A stretch of DNA of 64,000 nt from Candidatus Pelagibacter giovannonii (GCF_012276695.1 NZ_CP038852.1:1-64000), one strand, 5' to 3'; numbered from the stretch's first letter, positions 1-8,867 are shown. Numbers and translations are program-made. The notes: generated by a model not told the origin, from the letters alone.

Positions 1-1
1 T

Positions 2-169
2 TTTGGTAATGGTGTTGGTGTTGGAATTAGACAAGGTGGAAATGATGCAATCGGTACAAGAGATGCAAAACTTCTTAAAGATTTTAACAAAGCAATTAAC
101 ACTGCTAGAAAACAAGGAATCATCAGCAAATTAGCGATCAAGCATTTTGGCTTTGACGCTTCTATGTAA
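2..169 (+). CDS. Amino-acid ABC transporter substrate-binding protein, C-terminal end (partial)
   Basis: An open frame enters from the left edge and ends at TAA 167-169, giving the last 55 residues, ending HFGFDASM. The pattern G(I)RQGGNDAIGTRDAKLL followed by a Lys-rich helix and a GIISKLAIKHFGFD tail is typical of the C-terminal lobe of periplasmic lysine/arginine/ornithine-type binding proteins, where GxRK/Q is followed by the last helices. The two permeases directly downstream (HisQ/HisM family) support this. The start and signal peptide lie outside the window. The exact substrate cannot be read from this fragment; a basic amino acid is a reasonable guess from family resemblance only. Confidence 0.8.
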   Translation, partial: FGNGVGVGIRQGGNDAIGTRDAKLLKDFNKAINTARKQGIISKLAIKHFGFDASM

Positions 170-184
170 ATAATATTTTGAAAA

Positions 185-206
185 GGCGACTATTTAATTA
201 GTCGCC
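185..206 (+). terminator. Intercistronic hairpin after binding-protein gene
   Basis: GGCGAC (185-190) and GTCGCC (201-206) form a GC-rich stem. Two further A-T pairs extend it to 8 bp around a 6-nt loop, and CTTT follows. It lies between the binding-protein stop (169) and the first permease start (215), so it is more likely a partial terminator or a 3' mRNA-stabilising structure than the end of the operon. In this AT-rich region such a GC run is unlikely by chance. Confidence 0.65.
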
Positions 207-214
207 CTTTCGAT

Positions 215-907
215 ATGGATCTTTTATCATTTGGAAAAACAGGCTGGGGAGACGAGTTGTTTTATGCAACTCTAATGACAATTGCAGTAGCAGTTACTGC
301 AATGTTAATTGGTTTTTTATTTTCATTAATCTTTACACCGTTAAAATTATCAAATAATAAATTTCTAAATTTTATTGGAAATACGTACACAACTGTAATT
401 AGAGGAGTTCCAGAATTATTAGTAATCTATCTCTTCTTTTTTGGAGGTAGTGGAGCGATAATGTACGTTGCTTCAATTTTTGGCTATTTTGAATACATAG
501 AAATTAATGCATTTATTACTGGTTCAGTTGCAATCGGTATTATATCTGGCGCTTATTCAACGGAAGTATTTAGAGGTGCCATTCAATCAATAGATAAAGG
601 TCAATTTGAAGCTGCTAAAGTTTTAGGTGTTAGTAAATTTGTAAAATTTTATAAAATAATTCTCCCTCAAATGTTAAGACTTGCTATTCCAAATTTAAGC
701 AATGTTTGGCAAATCACTTTAAAAGACACATCATTAATATCAGTGACAGGTTTAGTTGAAATCATGAGACAATCTTATATTGCAGCAGGCTCCACTAGAG
801 ATCCTTTATTCTTCTATTCTTTTGCTGCCGTTTTATATTTGATACTAACATTTTTGAGCATGAAATTGATTAACAGGCTTGAAGTCAAATACAGTAGGGG
901 CTTTTAA
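215..907 (+). CDS. Polar amino-acid ABC transporter permease (HisQ-like)
   Basis: This 230-residue inner-membrane protein has about five hydrophobic helices and a cytoplasmic EAA loop near residue 132 (EAAKVLGVSKF) that docks to the ATPase. The N-terminal helix region plus TVIRGVPELLVIYLFFF near residues 60-75 is characteristic of the HisM/HisQ permease family for polar amino acids. It forms a heterodimeric channel with the next gene, whose ATG overlaps its TAA (TAATG). No ATP-binding subunit is in the window, so it probably lies to the left of the partial binding protein or elsewhere. The family call is firm; the substrate is unknown. Confidence 0.93.
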   Translation: MDLLSFGKTGWGDELFYATLMTIAVAVTAMLIGFLFSLIFTPLKLSNNKFLNFIGNTYTTVIRGVPELLVIYLFFFGGSGAIMYVASIFGYFEYIEINAFITGSVAIGIISGAYSTEVFRGAIQSIDKGQFEAAKVLGVSKFVKFYKIILPQMLRLAIPNLSNVWQITLKDTSLISVTGLVEIMRQSYIAAGSTRDPLFFYSFAAVLYLILTFLSMKLINRLEVKYSRGF

Positions 908-1581
908 TGGATTTTGATTTGATGATAACAAGTTTGCCAAAACTTCTAAGTGCAGCAGTTATAACTCTAAAATTATTATCGGCATCTCTAATCATAGGTT
1001 TATTTATTGGATTTTTATTTGCAGTTTTAAGATTAAATAAAAACCCATTTATAAATAAGTTTGCTTATGGGTATTCTTATTTATTTAGAGGAACTCCACT
1101 ATTGGTTCAGATATTTATAATTTATTATGGTCTTGGACAAATTGAATGGTTAAGATCAACCTTTCTTTGGGTCATTTTAAAAGAACCATATTGGTGTGCA
1201 ATCATTGCATTTGCACTAAATACTGGAGCTTATACTTCAGAAATTTTAAGATCAGCTTTTCAAACTATAAAACCTGAAATAATTGAAGCTGGTAAAAGTT
1301 TAGGGATATCAAGCAAAATTATTTTATATAAAATTCAAATTCCAGTAGCGATCAGACAATCTTTACCAGCATATGGAAATGAAATTATATTAATGATGAA
1401 GGGTACATCGCTTGCAAGCACAGTAACCTTAATGGATATCACAGGGGTTGCAAAACACATTGTATCAACGACTTATAAACCTTTAGAAGTGTTTCTTTTA
1501 GCAGGTGGAATTTATTTGTTTATGACTTTTATCATTCATAACTTGATAAAATATTTAGAAAAAAAGTATAGTTTTCAATAA
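907..1581 (+). CDS. Polar amino-acid ABC transporter permease (HisM-like)
   Basis: This 224-residue second permease subunit has several membrane helices, a YLFRGTPLLVQIFIIYYG block near residues 58-75 and an EAA loop near residue 127 (EAGKSLGISSK). It starts inside the stop codon of the first permease (TAATG), which implies translational coupling and equal subunit dosage. Both belong to the HisM/HisQ family, and the pair should import an amino acid delivered by the upstream binding protein. The 3' end overlaps the convergent gene on the minus strand by 7 bp, so no separate terminator exists here. Confidence 0.93.
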   Translation: MDFDLMITSLPKLLSAAVITLKLLSASLIIGLFIGFLFAVLRLNKNPFINKFAYGYSYLFRGTPLLVQIFIIYYGLGQIEWLRSTFLWVILKEPYWCAIIAFALNTGAYTSEILRSAFQTIKPEIIEAGKSLGISSKIILYKIQIPVAIRQSLPAYGNEIILMMKGTSLASTVTLMDITGVAKHIVSTTYKPLEVFLLAGGIYLFMTFIIHNLIKYLEKKYSFQ

Positions 1582-1964
1582 GAAGTATATTCTTTAATCT
1601 CTTTAATCTTAGAGCCTGTATGATTATTCATCTCTAGTTTTATTTTAGCACGATCATCATTTAAAAAGTGAACATCTCTTGATAGTTTTATAAAGTTTTC
1701 AGTAAAGTCAGAATTTTTTTCACACAATCTTTTATCATCTTCGATCATCCATAATTTTGCATTAATATCTTTTAAAGATTGAAAAAGTGTATTAAGTTTT
1801 TCATCAGATTTAACATTATTATCTAATTGATCTTTTAAAATACTGTGTTCATCATTAATAAATTTTAATTTGTCAGGATCTTTAATTTTTTCTTGTTTAA
1901 TCTCTAATATAGAAATTTTATCTAAAAGTTCACCAACCGATACTTCAACTAGAATTTTATTCAT
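1575..1964 (-). CDS. DUF6165-like coiled-coil protein
   Basis: This 129-residue soluble protein begins MNKILVEVSVGELLDKISIL and has a long charged helical middle with heptad-like Leu/Ile spacing (residues ~18-65), suggesting a coiled coil. I recognise it as resembling the DUF6165 family, which is often found beside LPS/glycan glycosyltransferase genes; its molecular function is not known. It is divergent from the family 9 glycosyltransferase at 1997, with only 32 bp between start codons, so the two probably share a promoter region. There is no signal peptide or membrane segment. The family name is from memory of the N-terminal motif and is less certain than the gene itself. Confidence 0.7.
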   Translation of the reverse strand: MNKILVEVSVGELLDKISILEIKQEKIKDPDKLKFINDEHSILKDQLDNNVKSDEKLNTLFQSLKDINAKLWMIEDDKRLCEKNSDFTENFIKLSRDVHFLNDDRAKIKLEMNNHTGSKIKEIKEYTSY

Positions 1965-1996
1965 AAAAATTTATACTATGTTAAGTTATTAGAAAT

Positions 1997-2929
1997 ATGT
2001 CTAATATTTTAGTTATCAAACATGGTTCTTTAGGAGATATAGCCCAAGCTTGTGGGGCAATTCAAGATATTTCTGAAAATCATAAAGATGATCAAATACA
2101 TTTATTAACAACAAAGCCTTATTTTGAATTATTTAAAAAAAACCCAGTTGTTCATAATGTCATTTTAGATAAGCGTCTATCAAGGTTTAATCTAATTTAT
2201 CTATATTTATTGATGAAAACTTTAAAAAAACTAAAGATAAAAAAAGTTTATGATTTACAAAACTCATCTAGAACAAAATTCTATAAGAATGTTTTATTTC
2301 CAAAAGCAAATTTTAATACTTGGTCTAGTTCAGAAACTACTTTGCCAAGTGATATTCTAAAAGAAGAATTTGATAAAAATCCAGTTCTAGATAGATTTGA
2401 TCATCAACTAAAAACTTCTGGAATTAAAACTGAATACACCATGAAACCAAACTTTAGTTGGGCTGTCACTAACATTGATAATATTAAACAAGAATTTAAT
2501 TTAGATAAATATATTGTTTTATTTCCTTTTTGTTCAGCTCATCTAACTCATAAAAAATGGCCTCATTACAATGAACTAATAGAGTTAATTAAAAATAAAT
2601 ATGAAGACCAAATTAAAGTAGTAGTAGCCCCTGGGCCCTCTGAAATTGATGATGCAAAAAACATCAAAGCTGTTTCAATTTTAAATAAAGGTAAAGCTCT
2701 AGATATTTCTCAACTAGCAAGTTTGATTAAAGAAAGCTCATTTGTTATTGCAAATGATACGGGTCCAGCTCACATGACTGCTCATCTTGGAGTAAAAGGT
2801 TTGACTTTATTTGGTAAGCATACAACAGCTTTTAAAGTTAGTATTGAGCGAGAAAACTTTAAAGCAATACAAGTTGATGATTTAGAAAAATTAAGTGCAA
2901 GTAAAGTGTTGGAAAAAATATTAATTTAA
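1997..2929 (+). CDS. Glycosyltransferase family 9 (heptosyltransferase-like)
   Basis: This 310-residue protein has the GT-B fold signature of ADP-heptose:LPS heptosyltransferases: an N-terminal ILVIKHGSLGDIAQACGAI loop (residues ~4-22) and the C-terminal nucleotide-sugar site NDTGPAHMTAHLG near residue 253, followed by GLTLFGKHT. It should transfer a sugar from a nucleotide donor onto LPS core or another surface glycan at the inner face of the membrane. The acceptor and donor cannot be read from sequence. The divergent DUF6165-like gene is its only neighbour in this pathway. Its 3' end overlaps the convergent AbrB-type gene by 9 bp. Confidence 0.88.
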   Translation: MSNILVIKHGSLGDIAQACGAIQDISENHKDDQIHLLTTKPYFELFKKNPVVHNVILDKRLSRFNLIYLYLLMKTLKKLKIKKVYDLQNSSRTKFYKNVLFPKANFNTWSSSETTLPSDILKEEFDKNPVLDRFDHQLKTSGIKTEYTMKPNFSWAVTNIDNIKQEFNLDKYIVLFPFCSAHLTHKKWPHYNELIELIKNKYEDQIKVVVAPGPSEIDDAKNIKAVSILNKGKALDISQLASLIKESSFVIANDTGPAHMTAHLGVKGLTLFGKHTTAFKVSIERENFKAIQVDDLEKLSASKVLEKILI

Positions 2930-3994
2930 TTTCTTACCAATAATTTTCAATATTATAGGAACAGTGAAGAGTATCATTAGCAATCTAATAATATGATGAA
3001 ATGCAACAAAGTCTGGATCTAAATCAAAGGCAATCGCTATTACAGCTACCTCATAAATTCCGCCAGGACTAAAAGATAATATTAATGTTAGAATATTGGT
3101 ATCAACAAAGAATGTTGCAACATAAGCTGCAAGCAAACCTATTAACACCAATATAGTTGTGGCAACTATGCTATGAAGTGAATTGTTAGCTATTTCTTTA
3201 ACAGTTTTTTCAGCAAATCTACATCCAACTGAAGCTCCTAAGATTAAAAGACAAAAATTAATTGATTCATCTGGTAATTTGTATGTTGCAATATCAGTCA
3301 TTTGTAATAATCCACTTGCAAACAATGTTCCTGATAAAAGTGCTGCAGGGATCTTGATTTTATCAAAAACCAAAATAAAAATTATTGAAGCAATAATTAA
3401 AATAAGCAAATTAAAGTGATTTTGAGTCATGTAATTAAAATCATTTATAATAAGGGTTTCAGTAACTGCGTTATTTACAATTATAAAAGGAATGACAGTG
3501 ATGATAATTATCAATCTAATTAAATGAGAAGTAGCTACTTGAGATAAGTCAGTTTTTTCATTTTCAGCTAAAATCATTAATGGACCTAAAGCACCCGGTG
3601 CAGCAGAAAATATTGAGGCCTTTTCACCATAACCTGCATATTTCTGTAAATATTTTGAAACAATCAAAATACAAACAATAATATAGATAAGCATTATTAC
3701 AGAGGTCCAAATCCAATTGACCATTTGATTAAATAAATTTTGATCAATATAATTTCCTATATGCAATCCAAGAATGATTAAAATTAAGCTAAGAGCTAAT
3801 TTTGGCATTTTAACTTTTAAACCATGTAGTGCAGCCATAGATGTGATAATCATTGGACCCAACATCCATGCTAATGGGATATTGAAGTAATCTGCAACAA
3901 TTGCACTTGGAATAGAAATTAAAATTACTAAAATAAATTTTTTAGAAACAAGTTGCTTTAAATTTTCTTTATCAAAAGAAATAGGATTAGACAT
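2921..3994 (-). CDS. AbrB-family membrane protein (putative transporter)
   Basis: This 357-residue protein has about ten hydrophobic helices arranged as two similar halves. Each half has the family's PxAWMLGPMI / PAALLSGTLFASG type motif (residues ~40 and ~215), as in the Gram-negative AbrB duplication family, sometimes mislabelled as ammonia monooxygenase. The function is not established; a small-molecule permease is plausible. Its ATG overlaps the stop of the upstream IclR-type regulator (TAATG), so the two are translationally coupled. The regulator is divergent from tctCBA, which suggests a shared regulon, perhaps for related organic acids. That last point is inference. Confidence 0.85.
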   Translation of the reverse strand: MSNPISFDKENLKQLVSKKFILVILISIPSAIVADYFNIPLAWMLGPMIITSMAALHGLKVKMPKLALSLILIILGLHIGNYIDQNLFNQMVNWIWTSVIMLIYIIVCILIVSKYLQKYAGYGEKASIFSAAPGALGPLMILAENEKTDLSQVATSHLIRLIIIITVIPFIIVNNAVTETLIINDFNYMTQNHFNLLILIIASIIFILVFDKIKIPAALLSGTLFASGLLQMTDIATYKLPDESINFCLLILGASVGCRFAEKTVKEIANNSLHSIVATTILVLIGLLAAYVATFFVDTNILTLILSFSPGGIYEVAVIAIAFDLDPDFVAFHHIIRLLMILFTVPIILKIIGKKLN

Positions 3995-4716
3995 TAGTGG
4001 GTTTTTTTTAATTTTTTTTCAATCTTAGTTTTTGAAGATCTTAGAATATTTAAAAAAAAGATTGAATTTTTTTTATTAAAATTACTTATATGACCAGTTA
4101 TTGTCAATGCTCCAAGTATTCTATCTTTTTGAGAAAAAATTGGCACTGAAACTGAGGCTATTTCTTTATCACGTTCACCAAACGACATTGCATATTCATT
4201 TTTTAATATGAATTGTTTATCTTTAATTGGTAAGTTGTTATATGCACATAAAATATGTCCACTCGATCCTTTGTCTAAAGGTTTTTTGGCACCTATTTCA
4301 ATTATATGTTTAATAGGTTTATTTGGTTCACTAGTTAACATGCAAATTCTTTGTTCTTTTTGTTTAATAAAAAAACTTGCAGTTTCATTTGATTTTATGA
4401 CTATTAAATCAAGTTCATCTTTAATAAGGTTTTTAAAATTAAAACTATTGTCATAAATTTCAATTAATCTCCCAATTGAATTACCAAGTTTTAATTTACC
4501 ATTATTAAGTTTTCTTAAGTAACCATAATTTTCTAATGATTTAGATATTCTTGAAATTCTACTTTTATAGTTTCCTGTTAAATTTGAAATTTTAGTCACA
4601 CTTAAAGTTTCATCTCTTTCGGTAAAGCAATTTAATATTTCTAAAGCTTTGTTTACAGCCTCCACACCATTTATTTCTCTTTTATTTTTCATGCGTTCTG
4701 CTGGATAGTTTATCAT
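3994..4716 (-). CDS. IclR-family transcriptional regulator
   Basis: This 240-residue regulator has an N-terminal winged helix (residues ~17-75: GVEAVNKALEILNCF, then a recognition helix near SRISRISKSLENYGYL). A C-terminal ligand-binding domain carries the GSSGHILCAY and ASVSVPIF motifs typical of IclR proteins. An internal ATG at 4692 (MKNKREING) is an alternative start. It is the first gene of a two-gene unit with the AbrB-type permease and is divergent from tctC, with 92 bp between start codons. A 19-bp inverted repeat overlaps its first base (4716-4734) and is the obvious operator candidate. The effector is unknown, possibly the TctC substrate. Confidence 0.9.
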   Translation of the reverse strand: MINYPAERMKNKREINGVEAVNKALEILNCFTERDETLSVTKISNLTGNYKSRISRISKSLENYGYLRKLNNGKLKLGNSIGRLIEIYDNSFNFKNLIKDELDLIVIKSNETASFFIKQKEQRICMLTSEPNKPIKHIIEIGAKKPLDKGSSGHILCAYNNLPIKDKQFILKNEYAMSFGERDKEIASVSVPIFSQKDRILGALTITGHISNFNKKNSIFFLNILRSSKTKIEKKLKKTH

Positions 4717-4734
4717 GTTCTAATAGATAGAACA
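4716..4734. promoter_or_regulatory. Candidate IclR operator (19-bp palindrome)
   Basis: TGTTCTA and TAGAACA form a perfect 7+7 inverted repeat with a 5-bp spacer (ATAGA). It lies at the start codon of the IclR gene and 16 bp upstream of the proposed tctC -35 box. The position suits autorepression and control of tctCBA. The motif was found by eye; binding is inferred. Confidence 0.55.
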
Positions 4735-4749
4735 AATTATTTCAATTAT

Positions 4750-4779
4750 TTGACTAATATACTTAAAATCAATTATCTA
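4750..4779 (+). promoter_or_regulatory. Candidate sigma-70 promoter of tctCBA
   Basis: TTGACT (4750-4755) and TATCTA (4774-4779) are separated by 18 bp; reading the -10 as TTATCT gives 17. This predicts a leader of about 25 nt. A GAGGG Shine-Dalgarno sequence lies just before the tctC ATG at 4809. Confidence 0.55.
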
Positions 4780-4808
4780 TCTAAAATTAACTAAATAGAG
4801 GGAAAATA

Positions 4809-5789
4809 ATGACAAACATTAAAAAAATAGTTTCAGTATTATTCTCAGCAATTCTATTATTCTCTGCAACAGCAACAAATTCAATCGCAATGGATAAAAT
4901 CCATTTTGTAATTGGTGGTGGTGCTGGTGGCGGATGGGATGGAACTGCTAGAGGTACTGGAGAAGCTTTAACAAAATCAGGAATGTTAAAAAGTGCATCA
5001 TTTGAAAATATGTCAGGTGGTGGTGGTGGAAAAGCTTTAGCTTTCATGATTAACACTCAACCTAAAAATACAATTTTAGTACAATCTACGCCGTTAGTTT
5101 TAAGATCTATTACTAGACACGAAGGTTATGTTACAGGATCTGGAGTTTTATCTTATAAAGATGTTACACCGATCGCTGGTGTAATTGGTGACTATGGTGC
5201 GATTGCAGTTGCAAAAAACTCACCTTACAAAAACTTTAAAGATGTAGTTGATGCATATAAAAAGAATCCAAGCTCTATCAAAATGGCTGGTGGATCAGTA
5301 AGAGGAAGTATGGACCATTTAATTGGTGCTTTAGCTTTCCAAGCTGCTGGTGCTAATCCAAATGATGTTGCTTACATTCCTTATGATGCTGGTGGAAAAG
5401 CGTTAGCTGGACTTTTATCTGGAGAAACTCAAATTATCTCTACAGGTTTAGGTGAACTTATGGGTGCAAGAGACCAAGTAAGAATAATTGGTATCACTGC
5501 TCCTTCAAGAGTAGCTGATGCACCGGATGCACCAACTCTAAAAGAGCAAGGTTATGATGTTCAGTTCGTAAACTGGAGAGGATTTTTTGGACCTCCTAAT
5601 ATGAGCAATAAAGATAAAAAAGCTTTATCTAAAATGTTAGGTAAAGTTATGAAAACTCCTGAATGGGAAGCTGTTAGAAAAAGAAATGCTTGGGTTAATA
5701 TTTATAACTCAGATAAGGATTTTGTTAAATTCTTAGACGCACAAACTGTAGAAATGACAGCTCTTATGAAGAAATTAGGAGTTATATAA
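4809..5789 (+). CDS. tctC: Tripartite tricarboxylate transporter substrate-binding protein
   Basis: This 326-residue periplasmic protein begins with a signal peptide (residues ~1-27, Lys-rich then hydrophobic, cleavage likely after SIA). The mature chain starts with the family's glycine-rich ligand loop (GGGAGGGWDGTARG) and ends with the PEWEAVRKRNAW region typical of TctC/Bug proteins. These proteins bind citrate-like or other carboxylates and feed the TctA/TctB membrane complex encoded next. A strong GAGGG ribosome site precedes the ATG. A hairpin at 5786-5803 separates it from tctB, consistent with higher expression of the binding protein. The precise ligand is not predictable. Confidence 0.93.
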   Translation: MTNIKKIVSVLFSAILLFSATATNSIAMDKIHFVIGGGAGGGWDGTARGTGEALTKSGMLKSASFENMSGGGGGKALAFMINTQPKNTILVQSTPLVLRSITRHEGYVTGSGVLSYKDVTPIAGVIGDYGAIAVAKNSPYKNFKDVVDAYKKNPSSIKMAGGSVRGSMDHLIGALAFQAAGANPNDVAYIPYDAGGKALAGLLSGETQIISTGLGELMGARDQVRIIGITAPSRVADAPDAPTLKEQGYDVQFVNWRGFFGPPNMSNKDKKALSKMLGKVMKTPEWEAVRKRNAWVNIYNSDKDFVKFLDAQTVEMTALMKKLGVI

Positions 5790-5803
5790 TCCTTTAGGAT
5801 TAT
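5786..5803 (+). terminator. Intercistronic hairpin after tctC
   Basis: ATAATCC (5786-5792) and GGATTAT (5797-5803) form a perfect 7-bp stem with a TTTA loop. The stem includes the tctC stop codon and is followed by a T-rich stretch, TTTAAAAA. It lies between tctC and tctB, so it is best read as an attenuator or as 3'-end protection of the tctC message. Confidence 0.6.
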
Positions 5804-5818
5804 TTAAAAATTAGAGCG

Positions 5819-6289
5819 GTGAATATAAATACTACTAAAATTATATCACTGCTCTTTTTTATTTTCTCTGCATTTTATTTATATATCGCGTATCAAATTC
5901 AAGTTTTTTCATTTGATGAAAATGCACCTTTTAATGCCAGAACGTTTCCAATTTATTTAGGTTATGCAGGTTTATTTTTTTCTGGTTTAAAAATTATTTT
6001 ACCAGAGCGTAATACCATTAAAGTTGATCATAAAAATTTAGAGTATAAAAAAACAGCTATACTTGTGCTCATAGCAATTATTTATGGAGCAACTATATTA
6101 AAAGTAGGTTATTTTTTAACAACCTCTCTTTTTTTAGCATCTTCTTATTATGCGTTAGGTGAGAGAAGGTGGAAGTTAATATTTTTACTCTCTTTCCCTT
6201 TTGTGGGTGCTTTCATGTACCTTTTACATGGAGTACTTGAAATTTATTTAAGAGATCCATTTTTAAAACTAATTGGAGTTATGGGATGA
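5819..6289 (+). CDS. tctB: Tripartite tricarboxylate transporter small membrane subunit
   Basis: This 156-residue protein has four hydrophobic helices (near residues 9-27, 43-60, 80-98 and 119-140), the size and topology of TctB, the poorly conserved small subunit of TTT carriers. It starts with GTG at 5819, 30 bp after tctC, with only a weak purine stretch upstream. Its stop overlaps the ATG of tctA (ATGA). The function follows mainly from its position between tctC and tctA; sequence identity within the TctB family is usually low. Confidence 0.88.
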   Translation: MNINTTKIISLLFFIFSAFYLYIAYQIQVFSFDENAPFNARTFPIYLGYAGLFFSGLKIILPERNTIKVDHKNLEYKKTAILVLIAIIYGATILKVGYFLTTSLFLASSYYALGERRWKLIFLLSFPFVGAFMYLLHGVLEIYLRDPFLKLIGVMG

Positions 6290-7788
6290 TTGAAGGAATT
6301 TTAATCGGTTTAAAAACAGCTCTTACGTTCCAAAACATATTTATGGTTATGATTGGTTGTTTTTTTGGAACCATCATTGGAATGCTCCCAGGTCTTGGAC
6401 CAATGACAGCAATAGCATTAATGATACCTATTACTTATGGTTTTGACCCAGCTACTGGACTAATTTTAATGGCAGGTGTTTATTATGGTGCGGTATTTGG
6501 TGGATCAACTTCATCAATTTTATTAAATGCTCCAGGTGTTCCTGGAACTGTTGCAACATCATTTGATGGTTACCCTATGGCTCAACAAGGTAAAGCTGGA
6601 AAAGCATTAGCTATTGCGGCTTGGAGTTCTTTTGCTGGAGGAACATTAGCCTCAATTTATTTATTATTTCTTGCACCAAGTTTATCAAAAGTAAGTTTAT
6701 CTTTTAGATCTCCAGATTATTTTGCTTTAATGATTTTAGGTTTAACCGCAATTGCAGCCTTTTCATCAAAGGGACAATTTTTAAAAGCAATGATGATGGT
6801 TGTTTTAGGTTTAATGTTAGCATCAGTTGGACAAGATTCTTTATCTGATATTACAAGATTTACTTTTAATAATATGAATTTATCCGATGGGATAAGTTTT
6901 GTTTTAGTTGTAATGGCAACTTTTGCTATGAGTGAAGCCTTAACAATTATTTTAAAAAGAAATGATCCGTCTGCTGTTGCCAAACAAGTTTCATTAACAG
7001 AACTTGGTTCAATTAAGATTAATAAAGAAGAGAGAGGCAAAATGTTAAAAGCTATTCCTCGAAACTCAGTTATTGGTTTTTTAATTGGAGTTTTACCAGG
7101 AGCTGGTGCAACTATTGCATCATTTCTAGCATATGGAATGGAAAGAAATTTTGTTAGCGATGAAGAAAAAGAAAAATTTGGTAAGGGAAGTGTTCATGGT
7201 TTAACCGCACCAGAAACTGCAAACAATGCAGCGTGTTCTGGAGCTTTTGTACCTTTATTAACTTTAGGAATACCTGGTAGTGGAACTACTGCTGTAATGC
7301 TTGGTGCTTTATTAGGATTTGGAATTCAACCAGGACCTAGACTTTATATAACTAATCCTGAAATTTTTTGGTCAGTTATTATGTCTATGTATATTGGAAT
7401 GATAGTGTTGCTTATTCTAAACTTGCCTTTGATACCTTACATAGCAAGAATTCTCGCAGTACCTAAAAACTATTTAATTCCACTTATTTTATTTTTTTCA
7501 ATTACTGGAATTTATGTAATGTCATTTAATAATTTTGATATTTATCTAATGATTGGAATAGCTATTGTTGCAACTTTTATGCGTTTATATGATTTTCCAA
7601 TGCCACCACTCATATTAGCTTTTGTACTTGGCGGATTAATGGAAGAAAATTTAAGAAGATCTTTATTAATAAGTGATGGTTCATGGACTTTTTTATGGGG
7701 CAGACCTCTTACCGCTTCAATAATAGGGGTAACTATACTGATTGTTGGATGGCAAATTTATAAAACAATTAAAAATAAAAAAATTTAA
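6286..7788 (+). CDS. tctA: Tripartite tricarboxylate transporter large permease
   Basis: This 500-residue protein has about twelve membrane helices and both hallmark repeats of TctA: GTIIGMLPGLGPMTAIALM near residues 28-46 and a second copy, FLIGVLPGAGATIASFLAYG, near residue 260. GSTSSILLNAPGVPG and TLGIPGSGTTAVMLGAL are the matching re-entrant motifs. It forms the cation-driven carboxylate channel with TctB and receives substrate from TctC. The start overlaps the tctB stop. The 3' end overlaps the convergent glycosyltransferase by 4 bp. Confidence 0.95.
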   Translation: MIEGILIGLKTALTFQNIFMVMIGCFFGTIIGMLPGLGPMTAIALMIPITYGFDPATGLILMAGVYYGAVFGGSTSSILLNAPGVPGTVATSFDGYPMAQQGKAGKALAIAAWSSFAGGTLASIYLLFLAPSLSKVSLSFRSPDYFALMILGLTAIAAFSSKGQFLKAMMMVVLGLMLASVGQDSLSDITRFTFNNMNLSDGISFVLVVMATFAMSEALTIILKRNDPSAVAKQVSLTELGSIKINKEERGKMLKAIPRNSVIGFLIGVLPGAGATIASFLAYGMERNFVSDEEKEKFGKGSVHGLTAPETANNAACSGAFVPLLTLGIPGSGTTAVMLGALLGFGIQPGPRLYITNPEIFWSVIMSMYIGMIVLLILNLPLIPYIARILAVPKNYLIPLILFFSITGIYVMSFNNFDIYLMIGIAIVATFMRLYDFPMPPLILAFVLGGLMEENLRRSLLISDGSWTFLWGRPLTASIIGVTILIVGWQIYKTIKNKKI

Positions 7789-8867
7789 TTTAGAATTTTT
7801 TTATATTCTTCAATAATTGTACTCCACTTAAATTTAGTAGAATTTTCTTTGGCAGCTTTTCCATACTCATGGAATTTATTATTTTCTAACATTAAATTAA
7901 TTGATGAATAAACTTCATCTAGTTCATTACCATCACAGATTAAACCAGTTTTCTCATGTTCGATTGCATCTGCTGCACCCCCATCTTTTCCTCCAAGAGA
8001 GGGCAATCCATATTGTGCAGCTTCAACATAAGCTATCCCAAATCCTTCAACAGATTTTTTATGAACAATTGATGGCATGACAAAAACATTAGATTTAGCA
8101 ACTAATGCATTTTTTAATTCATTAGAGATATCTTTAAAAAACATCACTTGTGGCTGAAGACCTAATTCAGCTACTAATTTTTTAATACTTTCTTCTTCAT
8201 CACCATAGCCTACACAAATATAGACAATACTTGGGTAGATTTGTTTTAAATTTCTAAGAGCCATGATGACCTTTTCGTGATTTTTTCTTTTATCAAATCT
8301 AGAGACAGTAATTAATCTGGGAGATTTATGTTTTAATAAGTTCTCTACTTTATCTAAAGTTTTTTTATTTAACTCTTCAACAGGGTCAACACCAGGATTA
8401 ATAACTATAATTTTATCTTGTTGAATACCCAATGAAATAGCTAAATTTTTAGTATATTCAGAATTAGCAACGATGGTTTCAACATTATCTAAAACTTCTA
8501 ATACCCTTTTATTAAGAGAGGCACCTTTTTCATGATTAATTTCTTTACTATGAATCAAACATATTTTTTTTTTATTAGTTTTAAGATGCTCTAAACTTTT
8601 CCAATGATCAGCAATAATGCCATCAATTTTATTTTCTTTAATAAATTCATTAATGAGTTGAGCTTTTCTATATTTTCTAAGAAGTTTTATGCCACCAACA
8701 CGTTCTATTGAAAAAGAAACTTGCTCATCAAATAATTGATGATTTTCATAATGATCAGCAAATACTTTTATCATGTAGTGTTTTGAAAGTTCGTTCGCTA
8801 ACCCCCACATTAAATTCTGCATACCTCCAACTTCTGGAGGGAACGTTTTTGTAACTATTAAATACAT
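7785..8867 (-). CDS. Glycosyltransferase family 4 (GT-B)
   Basis: This 360-residue enzyme has an N-terminal FPPEVGGMQNLMWGLANEL acceptor-side motif (residues ~9-27), the linker NPGVDP near residue 163, VSRFDKRKNHEKVI at the start of the donor domain, and the retaining EX7E motif as EGFGIAYVE near residue 274. It should transfer a hexose from a nucleotide sugar to a lipid or glycan acceptor in envelope or exopolysaccharide synthesis. It begins in the last base of the upstream thioredoxin-like gene, which implies one transcript, though no functional link is evident. The substrate is unknown. Confidence 0.88.
   Translation of the reverse strand: MYLIVTKTFPPEVGGMQNLMWGLANELSKHYMIKVFADHYENHQLFDEQVSFSIERVGGIKLLRKYRKAQLINEFIKENKIDGIIADHWKSLEHLKTNKKKICLIHSKEINHEKGASLNKRVLEVLDNVETIVANSEYTKNLAISLGIQQDKIIVINPGVDPVEELNKKTLDKVENLLKHKSPRLITVSRFDKRKNHEKVIMALRNLKQIYPSIVYICVGYGDEEESIKKLVAELGLQPQVMFFKDISNELKNALVAKSNVFVMPSIVHKKSVEGFGIAYVEAAQYGLPSLGGKDGGAADAIEHEKTGLICDGNELDEVYSSINLMLENNKFHEYGKAAKENSTKFKWSTIIEEYKKILN

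Noticed and set aside
3183..3419. Open frames on the opposite strand of real genes, for example here inside the AbrB-type gene, and similar ones at 4208, 11210, 33561 and 34174
   Set aside because: They lie inside well-supported genes on the other strand, have no homology I recognise and show skewed composition typical of antisense reading.
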